DNA of 18,981 nucleotides from Phycisphaeraceae bacterium. Its GTDB lineage: Bacteria > Planctomycetota > Phycisphaerae > Phycisphaerales > Phycisphaeraceae. The stretch is taken from positions 1-18,981 of the forward strand of contig JAJDCV010000007.1 in NCBI GenBank assembly GCA_029260675.1, read 5' to 3'. Shown piece after piece: positions 1 through 7,139 of the stretch. The notes beneath the pieces are model-generated. The model had not been told where the DNA came from. It did no database searches and saw only the letters and a program-made list of their open reading frames with translations. The position numbers and the translations under genes are program-made. Positions within the stretch are counted from its first letter, which is position 1, and each line of letters opens with the position of its first letter.

Positions 1-283
1 GGATCAGCCAGCCCTCCATCCCGACCGCGAGGATCTCGGCCTTGCCGTGACCGTAGGGATGATCCTCGTCGGCCGGACGGCTGCTCAGCCAGACGCTGTA
101 CAGCATCGCCCCGGCCGCAGCGATATTGATGATCGATTCCATCGCGTCCGACAGGACCGCCACCGAATCAGTCATCCAGAAGATGCCGAACTTCAGCAAC
201 GTGATCACCAGCCCGGCGATGATCGCATGCAACGCGACGCGCTCGACGTACATCTGGTTGGGGTCGGCATCCGGCTCGGGCAT
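1..283 (-). CDS. Cation diffusion facilitator (CDF) family metal transporter, N-terminal part
   Basis: Read on the minus strand from the ATG at 283, the frame stays open to the window edge, giving 94 residues of an inner-membrane divalent-cation/proton antiporter; the C-terminal part is outside. Visible are a hydrophobic first helix (AIIAGLVITLLKFGIFWMT), then the family signature in helix 2 (VLSDAMESIINIAA, with the Ser-Asp metal-site pair) and the loop DHPYGHGKAEILA that leads into helix 3. In CDF proteins the Asp of the SDAxxS segment binds the transported Zn, Fe, Mn or Co; the metal cannot be told from this fragment. No Shine-Dalgarno motif precedes the ATG, and a weak promoter lies almost on top of it, so the message may be leaderless. 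The family assignment is firm. Confidence 0.9.
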   Translation of the reverse strand, partial: MPEPDADPNQMYVERVALHAIIAGLVITLLKFGIFWMTDSVAVLSDAMESIINIAAAGAMLYSVWLSSRPADEDHPYGHGKAEILAVGMEGWLI

Positions 284-289
284 CCGTCT

Positions 290-318
290 ACTTTAACTAC
301 GCGAACCCTCCCCGCCAA
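290..318 (-). promoter_or_regulatory. Possible sigma70-type promoter for the CDF gene
   Basis: On the minus strand TTGGCG (313-318) and TAAAGT (290-295) are separated by 17 bases; each matches the consensus at 4 of 6 positions. Transcription would begin at or next to the ATG at 283, giving a leaderless message. This is pattern matching only. Confidence 0.3.
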
Positions 319-372
319 AACCAGCCCTTTTACGCATCCCGATAAATACATCGGCGACCGCTCTACCCTCAG

Positions 373-391
373 CCCCCGGCTTGGCCGGGGG
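373..391. repeat. GC-rich perfect hairpin upstream of the CDF gene
   Basis: CCCCCGGC (373-380), a 3-base loop TTG, and GCCGGGGG (384-391) form an 8-bp perfect stem. No T-tract follows on either strand, so it is not an evident intrinsic terminator. The string CCCCCGGCTT seen here recurs at 601-610 and 614-623 at the end of purC. The rest of 284-447 shows no convincing ORF or RNA gene. Confidence 0.5.
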
Positions 392-450
392 ATCGGCCTG
401 TGATAAGGGGTGCGAATTTCAACAGCGACGCGAGTCGAACACGATTAGCA

Positions 451-490
451 AAAAGAAAAAAGAGCCCACGCGTGGCGCGTCGTGGGCTCT
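451..490 (-). terminator. Rho-independent terminator downstream of purC
   Basis: Read on the minus strand, AGAGCCCACG (490-481) and CGTGGGCTCT (470-461) pair as a 10-bp stem around a 10-base loop, followed at once by a T-rich run (460-451, TTTTTCTTTT). It lies about 130 bases after the purC stop codon with no gene in between. It probably also separates purC from the CDF gene. Confidence 0.85.
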
Positions 491-621
491 GGGAGAATCG
501 GTCTGCCTTGAAGGCACCGATTGCAGGCTGGATGTTTAACTTACCGTTTCAACGCCGACCCTAAGAAGCGAATCGCCGAAGGGTCGGGTTTCCCTTCATC
601 CCCCCGGCTTCATCCCCCGGC
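491..621 (-). other. Structured 3' untranslated region of purC
   Basis: This stretch between the purC stop and its terminator has no convincing ORF but carries two further stems. One is CCGACCC (555-561) with GGGTCGG (581-587). The other is AATCGGT+GCCTT (496-502, 505-509) with AAGGC+ACCGATT (511-522), a nearly continuous hairpin with a 2-base bulge. With the terminator this makes three successive stem-loops on the minus-strand transcript. It could be a stabilising 3' UTR or the source of a small RNA; I do not recognise a known RNA family. A 13-base tandem duplication around CCCCCGGCTT (601-610 and 614-623) covers the purC stop codon. Confidence 0.4.
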
Positions 622-1569
622 TTAATCGCCGAGTTCACTAGCGGTCAATCCGCTTAACGCCTGGAGGTATTTCTTGAGTGTATCACTCACGACCTCCTGC
701 GGCAGTTCCGGGCCGGGTGGCATTTTATCCCATCGGCCATCATCTACCAAGTCTTGAAGATAATTCCTGACGTACTGTTTGTCGAAACTCGGTTGGTCGC
801 GCCCCGGCGTGTACTGATCGGCGGGCCAGAAGCGCGAGCTATCGGGCGTCAACGCTTCGTCAATGAGGATGAGTTTGCCGTCGCCATCGATCGGCAGGCC
901 GAACTCGAACTTGGTGTCCGCGAGGATGATCCCGTGCTGACGTGCGTACTCATGCGCCATGTTGTAGATCGCGATGGACAAGGCGCTTAGCTTTGTCATC
1001 AGCGGTTCGCCGACCAGTTTACAGGCCTTTTCAAAGCTGATGATTTCGTCGTGGCCCTCGTCTTCCTTGGTCGAGGGTGTGAAGATCGGCTCGGGGAGTT
1101 TTTCGCACTGTGTCAGCCCCGGGGGCAGCGCGACGCCGCAGACCGATTGCGACTGCTGGTATTCCTTCCAGCCCGACCCGGCCAGATACCCGCGGACCAC
1201 GCACTCGATCGGCACGACCTTGGCGCGACGCCCGATCATCACACGGCCTTTGAGTTGCTCAACCTGTTGTGAGCTAAGCCCTTTCACGTCGGCGGGATCG
1301 GTTGAGATCAGGTGGTGCTGGAGCCTGTCGCCGAAGTGTTTGGCGATCATGTCGAACCAGAACGTGCTGATCTGCGTGAGCACGACGCCCTTGCCGGGGA
1401 TGCCGTTACTCATCACCACGTCGAACGCGGAGACCCGGTCGGTCGCGACGATCAGCAACGCCGGCTCACCCGATGGGGTCTGACACTGATAGATATCGCG
1501 GACTTTTCCCTGCCGTCGCCCTTCCAGCGGAAGGTCCGTGGACAGCACAGCTTCACTCATGGTCTGCAT
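622..1569 (-). CDS. purC: Phosphoribosylaminoimidazole-succinocarboxamide synthase (SAICAR synthetase)
   Basis: This cytoplasmic enzyme of de novo purine synthesis joins CAIR and aspartate with ATP to give SAICAR. The 315-residue product is of the longer type (roughly 300 residues, as in yeast Ade1) rather than the ~240-residue E. coli type. Recognisable segments are GKVRDIY (21-27, phosphate loop region), TDRVSAFDVVM (43-53), VVPIECVVRGYLAGSGWKEY (118-137), PIFTPSTKEDEGHDE (161-175), ILADTKFEFG (215-224) and LIDEALTPDSSRFWP (235-249). GGGAGGGG lies about 10 bases before the first ATG; a second in-frame ATG three codons later is an alternative start. It is monocistronic here: purD is 7 kb away on the same strand, so the purine genes are scattered. 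A terminator follows at 451-490. Confidence 0.97.
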   Translation of the reverse strand: MQTMSEAVLSTDLPLEGRRQGKVRDIYQCQTPSGEPALLIVATDRVSAFDVVMSNGIPGKGVVLTQISTFWFDMIAKHFGDRLQHHLISTDPADVKGLSSQQVEQLKGRVMIGRRAKVVPIECVVRGYLAGSGWKEYQQSQSVCGVALPPGLTQCEKLPEPIFTPSTKEDEGHDEIISFEKACKLVGEPLMTKLSALSIAIYNMAHEYARQHGIILADTKFEFGLPIDGDGKLILIDEALTPDSSRFWPADQYTPGRDQPSFDKQYVRNYLQDLVDDGRWDKMPPGPELPQEVVSDTLKKYLQALSGLTASELGD

Positions 1570-1756
1570 CCTGCGGCTCCCCTCCCGGGGTGAACAAACA
1601 AGTCTGTCGCCCTAAGCGTGACGTAATTCGTGCGGATATTCAAGTGTGTGGAAAAACTGTCGGTAGTGCCCGGGGCTAAGCAGCGGCCTGCAGAGCGGGG
1701 CCAGGGTCGCTGGTGTTGCCCCTGGCGCTATTTATTTGGGGGGAACATGAATTTTA

Positions 1757-1773
1757 TTGTTGACACAACTAAT
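1757..1773. promoter_or_regulatory. Operator-like site 1, before the MarR gene
   Basis: TTGTTGACACAACTAAT is a partial dyad (TTGT-N4-ACAA) with a CTAAT tail. It matches site 2 before the DoxX gene (2355-2371) at 15 of 17 bases. It covers the -35 box (1760-1765), where a bound repressor would block RNA polymerase. The natural candidate to bind it is the MarR protein encoded just downstream, making the gene autoregulated; that binding is inferred. Confidence 0.6.
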
Positions 1774-1788
1774 GTTTGAACGTATAAT
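1760..1788 (+). promoter_or_regulatory. Consensus sigma70 promoter of the MarR gene
   Basis: TTGACA (1760-1765) and TATAAT (1783-1788) are both perfect consensus boxes with the optimal 17-base spacer. The start of transcription would fall near 1795, giving a leader of about 36 bases that carries the GGAAGGAG ribosome site. Such a strong promoter overlapped by a dyad fits a gene that is held down by a repressor. Confidence 0.85.
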
Positions 1789-1830
1789 GTCCGATACAAG
1801 AGGGACCACCCCCCGGAAGGAGCCCGACCG

Positions 1831-2310
1831 ATGGCCATGTCGCTGTTGCAGCAGGAGATCAAGCAGACCCGCCCGTTCGCCTCCCCGGCGGCCGAGGCGT
1901 ACCTGAATTTGGCACGCACCTTTGGCCTGCTTTCGTGCTCCATGGAGAGGTTCTTTAAGAGCTACGGGCTCTCCTCGGCGGGGTACAACGTGCTGCGGAT
2001 CCTCCGCGGATCGAAGATGGACGGCGACGCCAAGTTGCCGACTCTTGAGGTTGCCCAGCGGCTGGTCAGCCCGGTCCCCGATGTCACCCGCCTGATCGAT
2101 CGGCTGGTGCGTGATGGCATGGTGACACGCCACCGGGGTGATGAAGACCGCCGGGTTGTTTACGTGGCGATCAACGCCAAGGGCCAGTCGCTGCTGAAGA
2201 AGATCGACAAGCCCGTGCTCGAACACCACAAGGAACACCTGGGCCGGCTCGGCAGGGCGGACCTCAAAAAACTGACACGCTTGCTGGAAAAGGTTCGGCG
2301 GGCGCTCTGA
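1831..2310 (+). CDS. MarR family winged-helix transcriptional regulator
   Basis: The 159-residue protein has the size and helix pattern of MarR repressors, which bind DNA as dimers and release it on ligand or oxidant binding. The winged helix covers about 45-118: helix GLSSAGYNVLRIL (46-58), recognition helix VPDVTRLIDRLVRDG (82-96), and a wing with the family-typical DEDRRVVYVAI (104-114). Long N- and C-terminal helices (20-44, 120-158) would form the dimer interface. There is one cysteine (C36), at a helix position where redox sensing is conceivable but unproven. The start has GAAGGAG 8 bases upstream. It is followed by DoxX-like, SnoaL-like and pirin genes on the same strand, and a matching operator-like sequence lies before itself and before the DoxX gene. 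The inducer is unknown. Confidence 0.93.
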   Translation: MAMSLLQQEIKQTRPFASPAAEAYLNLARTFGLLSCSMERFFKSYGLSSAGYNVLRILRGSKMDGDAKLPTLEVAQRLVSPVPDVTRLIDRLVRDGMVTRHRGDEDRRVVYVAINAKGQSLLKKIDKPVLEHHKEHLGRLGRADLKKLTRLLEKVRRAL

Positions 2311-2351
2311 CTCAAGCGGGCCCGGCGTATGCCGGCAACGGTAGGTCTAGA

Positions 2352-2371
2352 TACTTGTTTAAACAACTAAT
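2352..2371. promoter_or_regulatory. Operator-like site 2, before the DoxX-like gene
   Basis: TTGTTTAAACAA (2355-2366) is a perfect 12-bp palindrome. It extends to the 18-bp dyad TAnTTGTTTAAACAAnTA (2352-2369) and is followed by the same CTAAT tail as site 1. It ends 15 bases before the ATG at 2387. I could not find a clear promoter pair here, so it may act on a local promoter or on read-through from the MarR gene. Confidence 0.6.
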
Positions 2372-2386
2372 TGAAAGGGCGGAACC

Positions 2387-2830
2387 ATGCTGAAGATCAG
2401 TGACAGGGTGCAGAAGACGATGGCGGACAGTGGCTTGCTGGTGATGCGCGTCACGCTTGCGGTGGTGTTCATGTACCACGGGTCGCAGAAATTGTTTGGG
2501 CTGTTCGGCGGATCGGGGATCGATGGCTTCGCCGGATTCCTGGCCTCGCTGGGCATCCCGCTGCCGACGCTCAACGCCTACCTGGCTGGGGGCGCTGAGT
2601 TTTTCGGGGGGCTGTTGCTGCTGATCGGCGTGGGTGCCCGGTTGGCCAGCGTGCCGTTGACAGTCACGATGCTGGTCGCCGCATACGCCATGGGCACAGG
2701 CGGGATGGAATACCCCCTTGTGCTCGCCTTTATCGTCGCCGGGCTTGGCCTGATCGGGCCGGGTCGATTCACGCTGGGCAACGCCTGTTGTTCATTACGC
2801 CAGACCACACCACAGGCCAACGCCGCGTGA
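2387..2830 (+). CDS. DoxX family integral membrane protein
   Basis: The 147-residue product is a four-helix membrane protein of the DoxX family. Hydrophobic segments lie at about 15-38, 62-83, 86-104 and 109-127. Family features are MRVTLAVVFMYHGSQKLFG (20-38), AGGAEFFGGLLLLIG (67-81) and the GPGRFTLG turn (124-131). A vicinal cysteine pair sits near the end (C134, C135). Known relatives include the DoxD/DoxA quinone oxidoreductase subunits of Acidianus and Bacillus MhqP and CatD, induced by quinones and catechol. GGGCGGA lies 5 bases before the ATG. The preceding palindrome implies control by the upstream MarR protein. Family membership is firm; the redox role is inferred from relatives. Confidence 0.9.
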   Translation: MLKISDRVQKTMADSGLLVMRVTLAVVFMYHGSQKLFGLFGGSGIDGFAGFLASLGIPLPTLNAYLAGGAEFFGGLLLLIGVGARLASVPLTVTMLVAAYAMGTGGMEYPLVLAFIVAGLGLIGPGRFTLGNACCSLRQTTPQANAA

Positions 2831-2900
2831 GGTCCATACGGCGAGCTGTTCTAAACCGTAACCCTTTGAAATCCACCTAACTCAACACCAGGAGCATGTT

Positions 2901-3269
2901 ATGAGCACAACGACCCACAATGTCCGCGAGCGTCTTGACGATCTGATCGATCACATCCGCACCGGCCGGATCATGGAGGCGCTGACCGAGTTCTACGCCG
3001 AGGACGCCGTCATGGAGGAGCCGGCCTACGGCAAGACCGTCGGGCTGGCGGCAAACATCGAACGTGAGCAGGCGTTCGTCGACGGCGTCAAGGAGTGGAA
3101 GGGCTTCGACGTCATCTCGATCGGTGCGGGCGACGACGTTTCCTTCTACGAGCACACGATGGACTGGGTAACCCAGGACGGCACCGAGGTCCACGTCGAG
3201 CAGGTCGCCGTCGCCAAGTGGAAGGGCGGGAAGATCGTCCACGAGCGTTTTTACTACAGCATGGGTTAA
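2901..3269 (+). CDS. SnoaL-like / NTF2-fold small protein
   Basis: This 122-residue soluble protein has the length and motif spacing of the SnoaL-like (ketosteroid isomerase-type, NTF2 fold) superfamily. The opening helix is followed by GRIMEALTEFYAEDAVMEEP (22-41), the usual start of the cone-shaped fold. The last strands are VHVEQVAVAKWKGGKIVHERFYY, in which such proteins often end. Members are isomerases, hydrolases, cyclases or binding proteins of small hydrophobic molecules, so no reaction can be assigned. AGGAG sits 7 bases before the ATG. It lies 70 bases after the DoxX gene and 37 bases before the pirin gene, so it is probably cotranscribed with them. Confidence 0.8.
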   Translation: MSTTTHNVRERLDDLIDHIRTGRIMEALTEFYAEDAVMEEPAYGKTVGLAANIEREQAFVDGVKEWKGFDVISIGAGDDVSFYEHTMDWVTQDGTEVHVEQVAVAKWKGGKIVHERFYYSMG

Positions 3270-3306
3270 CGGATGCGCCGGTCCGGCGGCCCAAAGGAGC
3301 CTTCTC

Positions 3307-4035
3307 ATGACACAGACAACGACCCCGAACATCACGATCCGACCGGGTGAAGATCGTGGAACCACGCAACTCGGTTGGCTGCACAGCCGTCACTCGTTCT
3401 CGTTCGGTCGGTACTACGACCCGTCCAACGTAGGTTATCGCAGCCTGCGGGTGATCAACGACGATATCGTGTCACCCGGCGCGGGGTTCGGCGAGCACGC
3501 CCATGAGGATATGGAGATCCTGACCTGGGTCCTCGACGGCGCCCTGCGACACAAGGACAGCCTCGGCCACACCCAGCGATTGGAGCCCGGCGAGTTGCAG
3601 GCGATGTCGGCGGGGTCCGGCATCCGTCACAGCGAGTACAGCGACTCGAAGAACGACACCGCCCGGTTTCTGCAGGTATGGATCGAGCCGACGTCCCGGG
3701 ACGTTCATCCCCGTTACGACCAGCGGCGATTTGAGGCCGAGGGCCGCCTTAACCGCTGGCAGACGTTGGCTTCCGGGGTTTCCGGTTCAGGCGTTGAAGG
3801 GGCGCTGCCGATCTATCAGGACACCGAGATGCGAGTCGCCGATCTGGATGCCGGCGCATCTCTAGCGGTGAAGGTTGCCGACGGTCGCCACGGGTATGTC
3901 CACGTGGCGACGGGATCGCTGCGCGTGGGCGAGCATAAACTCACCTCGGGCGACGCGTTGACCGCAGAGGCCGGCGCCGACTTGACGCTCGATGCCTTGG
4001 GGCCCGCGCAGGTGATCTGGTTTGATCTTGGGTAA
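3307..4035 (+). CDS. Pirin family bicupin protein (YhhW-like)
   Basis: The 242-residue product is a two-cupin pirin of the YhhW type. The N-terminal signature is WLHSRHSFSFGRYYDP (24-39). The four metal ligands expected for bacterial pirins are present: His64 and His66 in EHAHEDMEILTW, and His108 and Glu110 in SGIRHSEYS. The second cupin (about 150-242) has no comparable ligand set, which is normal. YhhW and some relatives cleave quercetin (2,3-dioxygenase); other pirins act in redox sensing or have no known activity. AAAGGAG lies 8 bases before the ATG. It is the last gene of the MarR-DoxX-SnoaL-pirin set and converges on pheS, with only 9 bases between the two stop codons. Confidence 0.94.
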   Translation: MTQTTTPNITIRPGEDRGTTQLGWLHSRHSFSFGRYYDPSNVGYRSLRVINDDIVSPGAGFGEHAHEDMEILTWVLDGALRHKDSLGHTQRLEPGELQAMSAGSGIRHSEYSDSKNDTARFLQVWIEPTSRDVHPRYDQRRFEAEGRLNRWQTLASGVSGSGVEGALPIYQDTEMRVADLDAGASLAVKVADGRHGYVHVATGSLRVGEHKLTSGDALTAEAGADLTLDALGPAQVIWFDLG

Positions 4036-4044
4036 CCGCGTGGG

Positions 4045-5058
<1,014 letters not shown>

Positions 5059-5323
5059 GGGGCAGGTAAGGATACACGATCGGTCGCGGCATGCAGGCCC
5101 GGCGATCCAGCCGGCACGATCGGTAAAGTCAACGCCGTTTCACGCGCGTGCTATCCGACGACATCCTTGTTGGGTTGAAACAACATCCGCCCCAGTCGGG
5201 GTTATCCGGACCCTGTCAAAACTCTATGTAATCCATTAAGAAACAAGTGATTACAGCTATCCAAGGCTCTCGGCACAGGGGTTGAAGCTCTCTGGCATGG
5301 ACGCTTGCGTCCGGGAGTTGACC

Positions 5324-6055
5324 ATGGATGCTGTGCTTGGATTACCCCTGAACCCCGCCTCGACCCGACGACCGACTCGGGCGATGGTCGCTGTCACGGC
5401 GGTGGCGTTGGGCCTGATCCTCGTCGGGCAGATAAGTTCGGCGGGTCGTGCCGTGGCAACAAGCCCGGCTGCCGTACCTCTTGCTGCGGGGGTTCCAGTC
5501 TTGCAGACACCGGTACTTTTACAAGTTGGGTCCGAGACGATCGACGCTGCCGCCTCGGCTCAGCAGGTCCAGACGCTGACCGATCACGCGATGGCATTTA
5601 TTGAACCCTTTGAAGACCGACGCCACCGCTCGTACCGGGATTCGCGCGGTTACCTGACAATCGGTGTCGGCTTCAACCTGGACCGTCCCGGGGCAGCCGA
5701 AGATATCAACCGGTTGCTTCCCGGCGTGGGGTATCACGCTTTACGCCGCGGTGAAATCTCACTGACCGATGCCCAGATCGACGTGCTGCTGCGTCACGAC
5801 ACACAGCGAGCGACCGAGACCGCCCGCCGACAGGTCGAGGGCTTTGAAAACCTGCCGCTTGATGCACAACTGATCGTGATCGACATGACCTTCAATACCG
5901 GCTCGCTGCACAAGTGGCGTAAACTCCGCTCCGCCCTGGCCCGGCAGGACTACGCCGCCGCCTCTGATGCGATGCACCGATCACTTTGGCGCCGGCAGAC
6001 AGGCCACCGCGCCGCGCACCTGATCCAGATGATGCGAGACATCACCAACGGCTGA
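5324..6055 (+). CDS. Membrane-anchored or secreted T4-type lysozyme (glycoside hydrolase family 24)
   Basis: The 243-residue protein carries a T4-lysozyme-like muramidase domain at about 88-240 behind an N-terminal hydrophobic segment (21-40) and an Ala/Val-rich linker. The catalytic triad Glu-8-Asp-5-Thr of T4 lysozyme (E11, D20, T26) is conserved as E97, D106 and T112 in FEDRRHRSYRDSRGYLTIGVG. The later block IVIDMTFNTGSLHKWRKL also fits the family. It should cleave the MurNAc-GlcNAc bond of peptidoglycan outside the cytoplasmic membrane. I chose the ATG at 5324 because GGGAG lies 7 bases upstream; upstream in-frame starts at 5282 (TTG) and 5297 (ATG) lack one. No holin, endopeptidase or other phage gene is nearby, so a cell-wall, competition or predation role is as likely as a phage remnant. 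Confidence 0.88.
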   Translation: MDAVLGLPLNPASTRRPTRAMVAVTAVALGLILVGQISSAGRAVATSPAAVPLAAGVPVLQTPVLLQVGSETIDAAASAQQVQTLTDHAMAFIEPFEDRRHRSYRDSRGYLTIGVGFNLDRPGAAEDINRLLPGVGYHALRRGEISLTDAQIDVLLRHDTQRATETARRQVEGFENLPLDAQLIVIDMTFNTGSLHKWRKLRSALARQDYAAASDAMHRSLWRRQTGHRAAHLIQMMRDITNG

Positions 6056-6136
6056 TCTTCAATGACACAGACACCCCTCGCCGCCAGCGCGCAGCCCCGT
6101 AGTGGGCCGGCCGGCGGCAGGCTATGGTTCACCACA

Positions 6137-6847
6137 TCACAGCCTGACTCGGCGCAACACGCCGACCCCAAGTGCCATGCCCACCACCGCTACGGTCCCC
6201 GGCTCGGGCAGCGCACTGGCCGGGGGTGCTCCCGCATTCCAATTACCCAGAACGGTATTAAGATCATCGATCCCGACGAAGCCGTCACCCGACGGGTCGG
6301 CCCTGGGGTCGTTGGGCGGCACGAACAGGTTCCACACCCCCAGGATGATGTTCAGGTCGGTGATGCCCACAAACCCGTCGCCGTCCAGATCGCCGGTGAT
6401 GTCCGGGAAGCCGGTGAAGTAGACCAGGTCACTGGTGAATGCGCCGCCGAACGGATCAACCTGGAAGATAAACGTGAGGTCGTCTTGCAGGAACGATTCG
6501 GATTCGCCGTCGTACATAAAGCCGGGGTCACCGATGATGGTCCCGTCGGGCAGGGGCAGACCGGAAAGCGTTGCGAGTGTTGAGTCCGTCGCAAACCAGA
6601 CGACGTCAGAAGCGTGGATCGGATTGAATATCCCGAAATCCGAACTGACGCTGACGTTGTAAAGATTAGTTGGACCGCCAAAGTCGGAGCCCGTGTCGAG
6701 CCACAGACTCCCATCCAGTGCGTTGTAGACCAGCGATGGTATCCCATCAGTTAGCGAGCCCGCCGGCAGTATGGCGAAGGCCGAGGTGGTTGGAAGCAGC
6801 ATGGCGATGGTGTACGCGGCCAGCTTGTTACCCCAGATTCGTAGCAT
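6137..6847 (-). CDS. Exported PEP-CTERM protein with two dockerin-type EF-hand repeats
   Basis: The 236-residue precursor starts with a signal peptide (about 1-25, ending TSAFA). An unrecognised beta-rich region follows (26-148). Then come two dockerin-type calcium loops, GDLDGDGFVGITDLNIILG (152-170) and DPSGDGFVGIDDLNTVLG (184-201). The C-terminal sorting signal consists of PEP (214-216), a hydrophobic helix (218-230) and a basic tail RRVR (232-235). Such signals are cut by an exosortase, which is not encoded here. The ATG at 6847 has GGGAGG 6 bases upstream, favouring it over an ATG 7 codons earlier. An extended -10 promoter and a palindrome lie upstream. It converges on the lysozyme gene. 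The function is unknown; dockerin pairs suggest calcium-dependent protein binding at the cell surface. Confidence 0.88.
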   Translation of the reverse strand: MLRIWGNKLAAYTIAMLLPTTSAFAILPAGSLTDGIPSLVYNALDGSLWLDTGSDFGGPTNLYNVSVSSDFGIFNPIHASDVVWFATDSTLATLSGLPLPDGTIIGDPGFMYDGESESFLQDDLTFIFQVDPFGGAFTSDLVYFTGFPDITGDLDGDGFVGITDLNIILGVWNLFVPPNDPRADPSGDGFVGIDDLNTVLGNWNAGAPPASALPEPGTVAVVGMALGVGVLRRVRL

Positions 6848-6912
6848 TTCAAGCCTCCCTTTTGGCACAGTTAAAACCGGTTCGTTCGTACGCTCGGACC
6901 GACGTAAAAGGC

Positions 6913-6921
6913 ATTATAACA
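6913..6921 (-). promoter_or_regulatory. Extended -10 promoter of the PEP-CTERM gene
   Basis: On the minus strand TGTTATAAT contains a perfect TATAAT (6918-6913) with the TGn extension. No good -35 box lies 17 bases upstream, which fits an extended -10 promoter or one needing an activator. The start of transcription would be near 6906, leaving a leader of about 60 bases. Confidence 0.6.
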
Positions 6922-6930
6922 GGATAGTTA

Positions 6931-6945
6931 TGTATTAATAATACA
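6931..6945. promoter_or_regulatory. Perfect palindrome at the -35 position of the PEP-CTERM promoter
   Basis: TGTATTA-A-TAATACA is a perfect dyad with 7-base arms around one central base. It occupies the place where a -35 box would be expected. It is AT-rich in a GC-rich region and is a good candidate operator; the binding protein is unknown. The rest of 6946-7139 shows no supported gene. Confidence 0.5.
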
Positions 6946-7139
6946 GCAGGCCAGATTCTTGCTCATGGCCGGGCGGGCCGTAGCAACTGTTTATGGTGAA
7001 CATACTTACAGATGTAAAAATCTTGCCGTCCGATCCCCCAAGCAGTGATTTACATGATTCGGGAGGTTTCCGCATGCCCGCAGAGGTGTGCTTAACCCGT
7101 GTTGTGTTGCGGCGCCTGTTTACGCATTAGGCGATCCTG

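Noticed and set aside
1700..1726. GCCAGGG...CCCTGGC hairpin followed by a T-rich stretch, resembling a plus-strand terminator
   Set aside because: The stem is 7 bp with a 13-base loop, the following stretch is interrupted, and there is no plus-strand gene upstream for it to terminate.
2322..2335. CCGGC-GTAT-GCCGG hairpin between the MarR and DoxX genes
   Set aside because: Only 5 bp with no T-tract; insufficient to call a terminator.
5175..5207. A promoter for the lysozyme gene using TTGAAA (5175-5180) and TTATCC (5202-5207)
   Set aside because: The spacing of 21 bases is too long and the -10 match is poor.
7074..7130. An 18-codon ORF on the plus strand with GGGAGG 7 bases before its ATG
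   Set aside because: Too short to judge, no recognisable sequence, no clear promoter or terminator, and it ends just before the convergent 7140-8471 gene. One good ribosome-site match can arise by chance.
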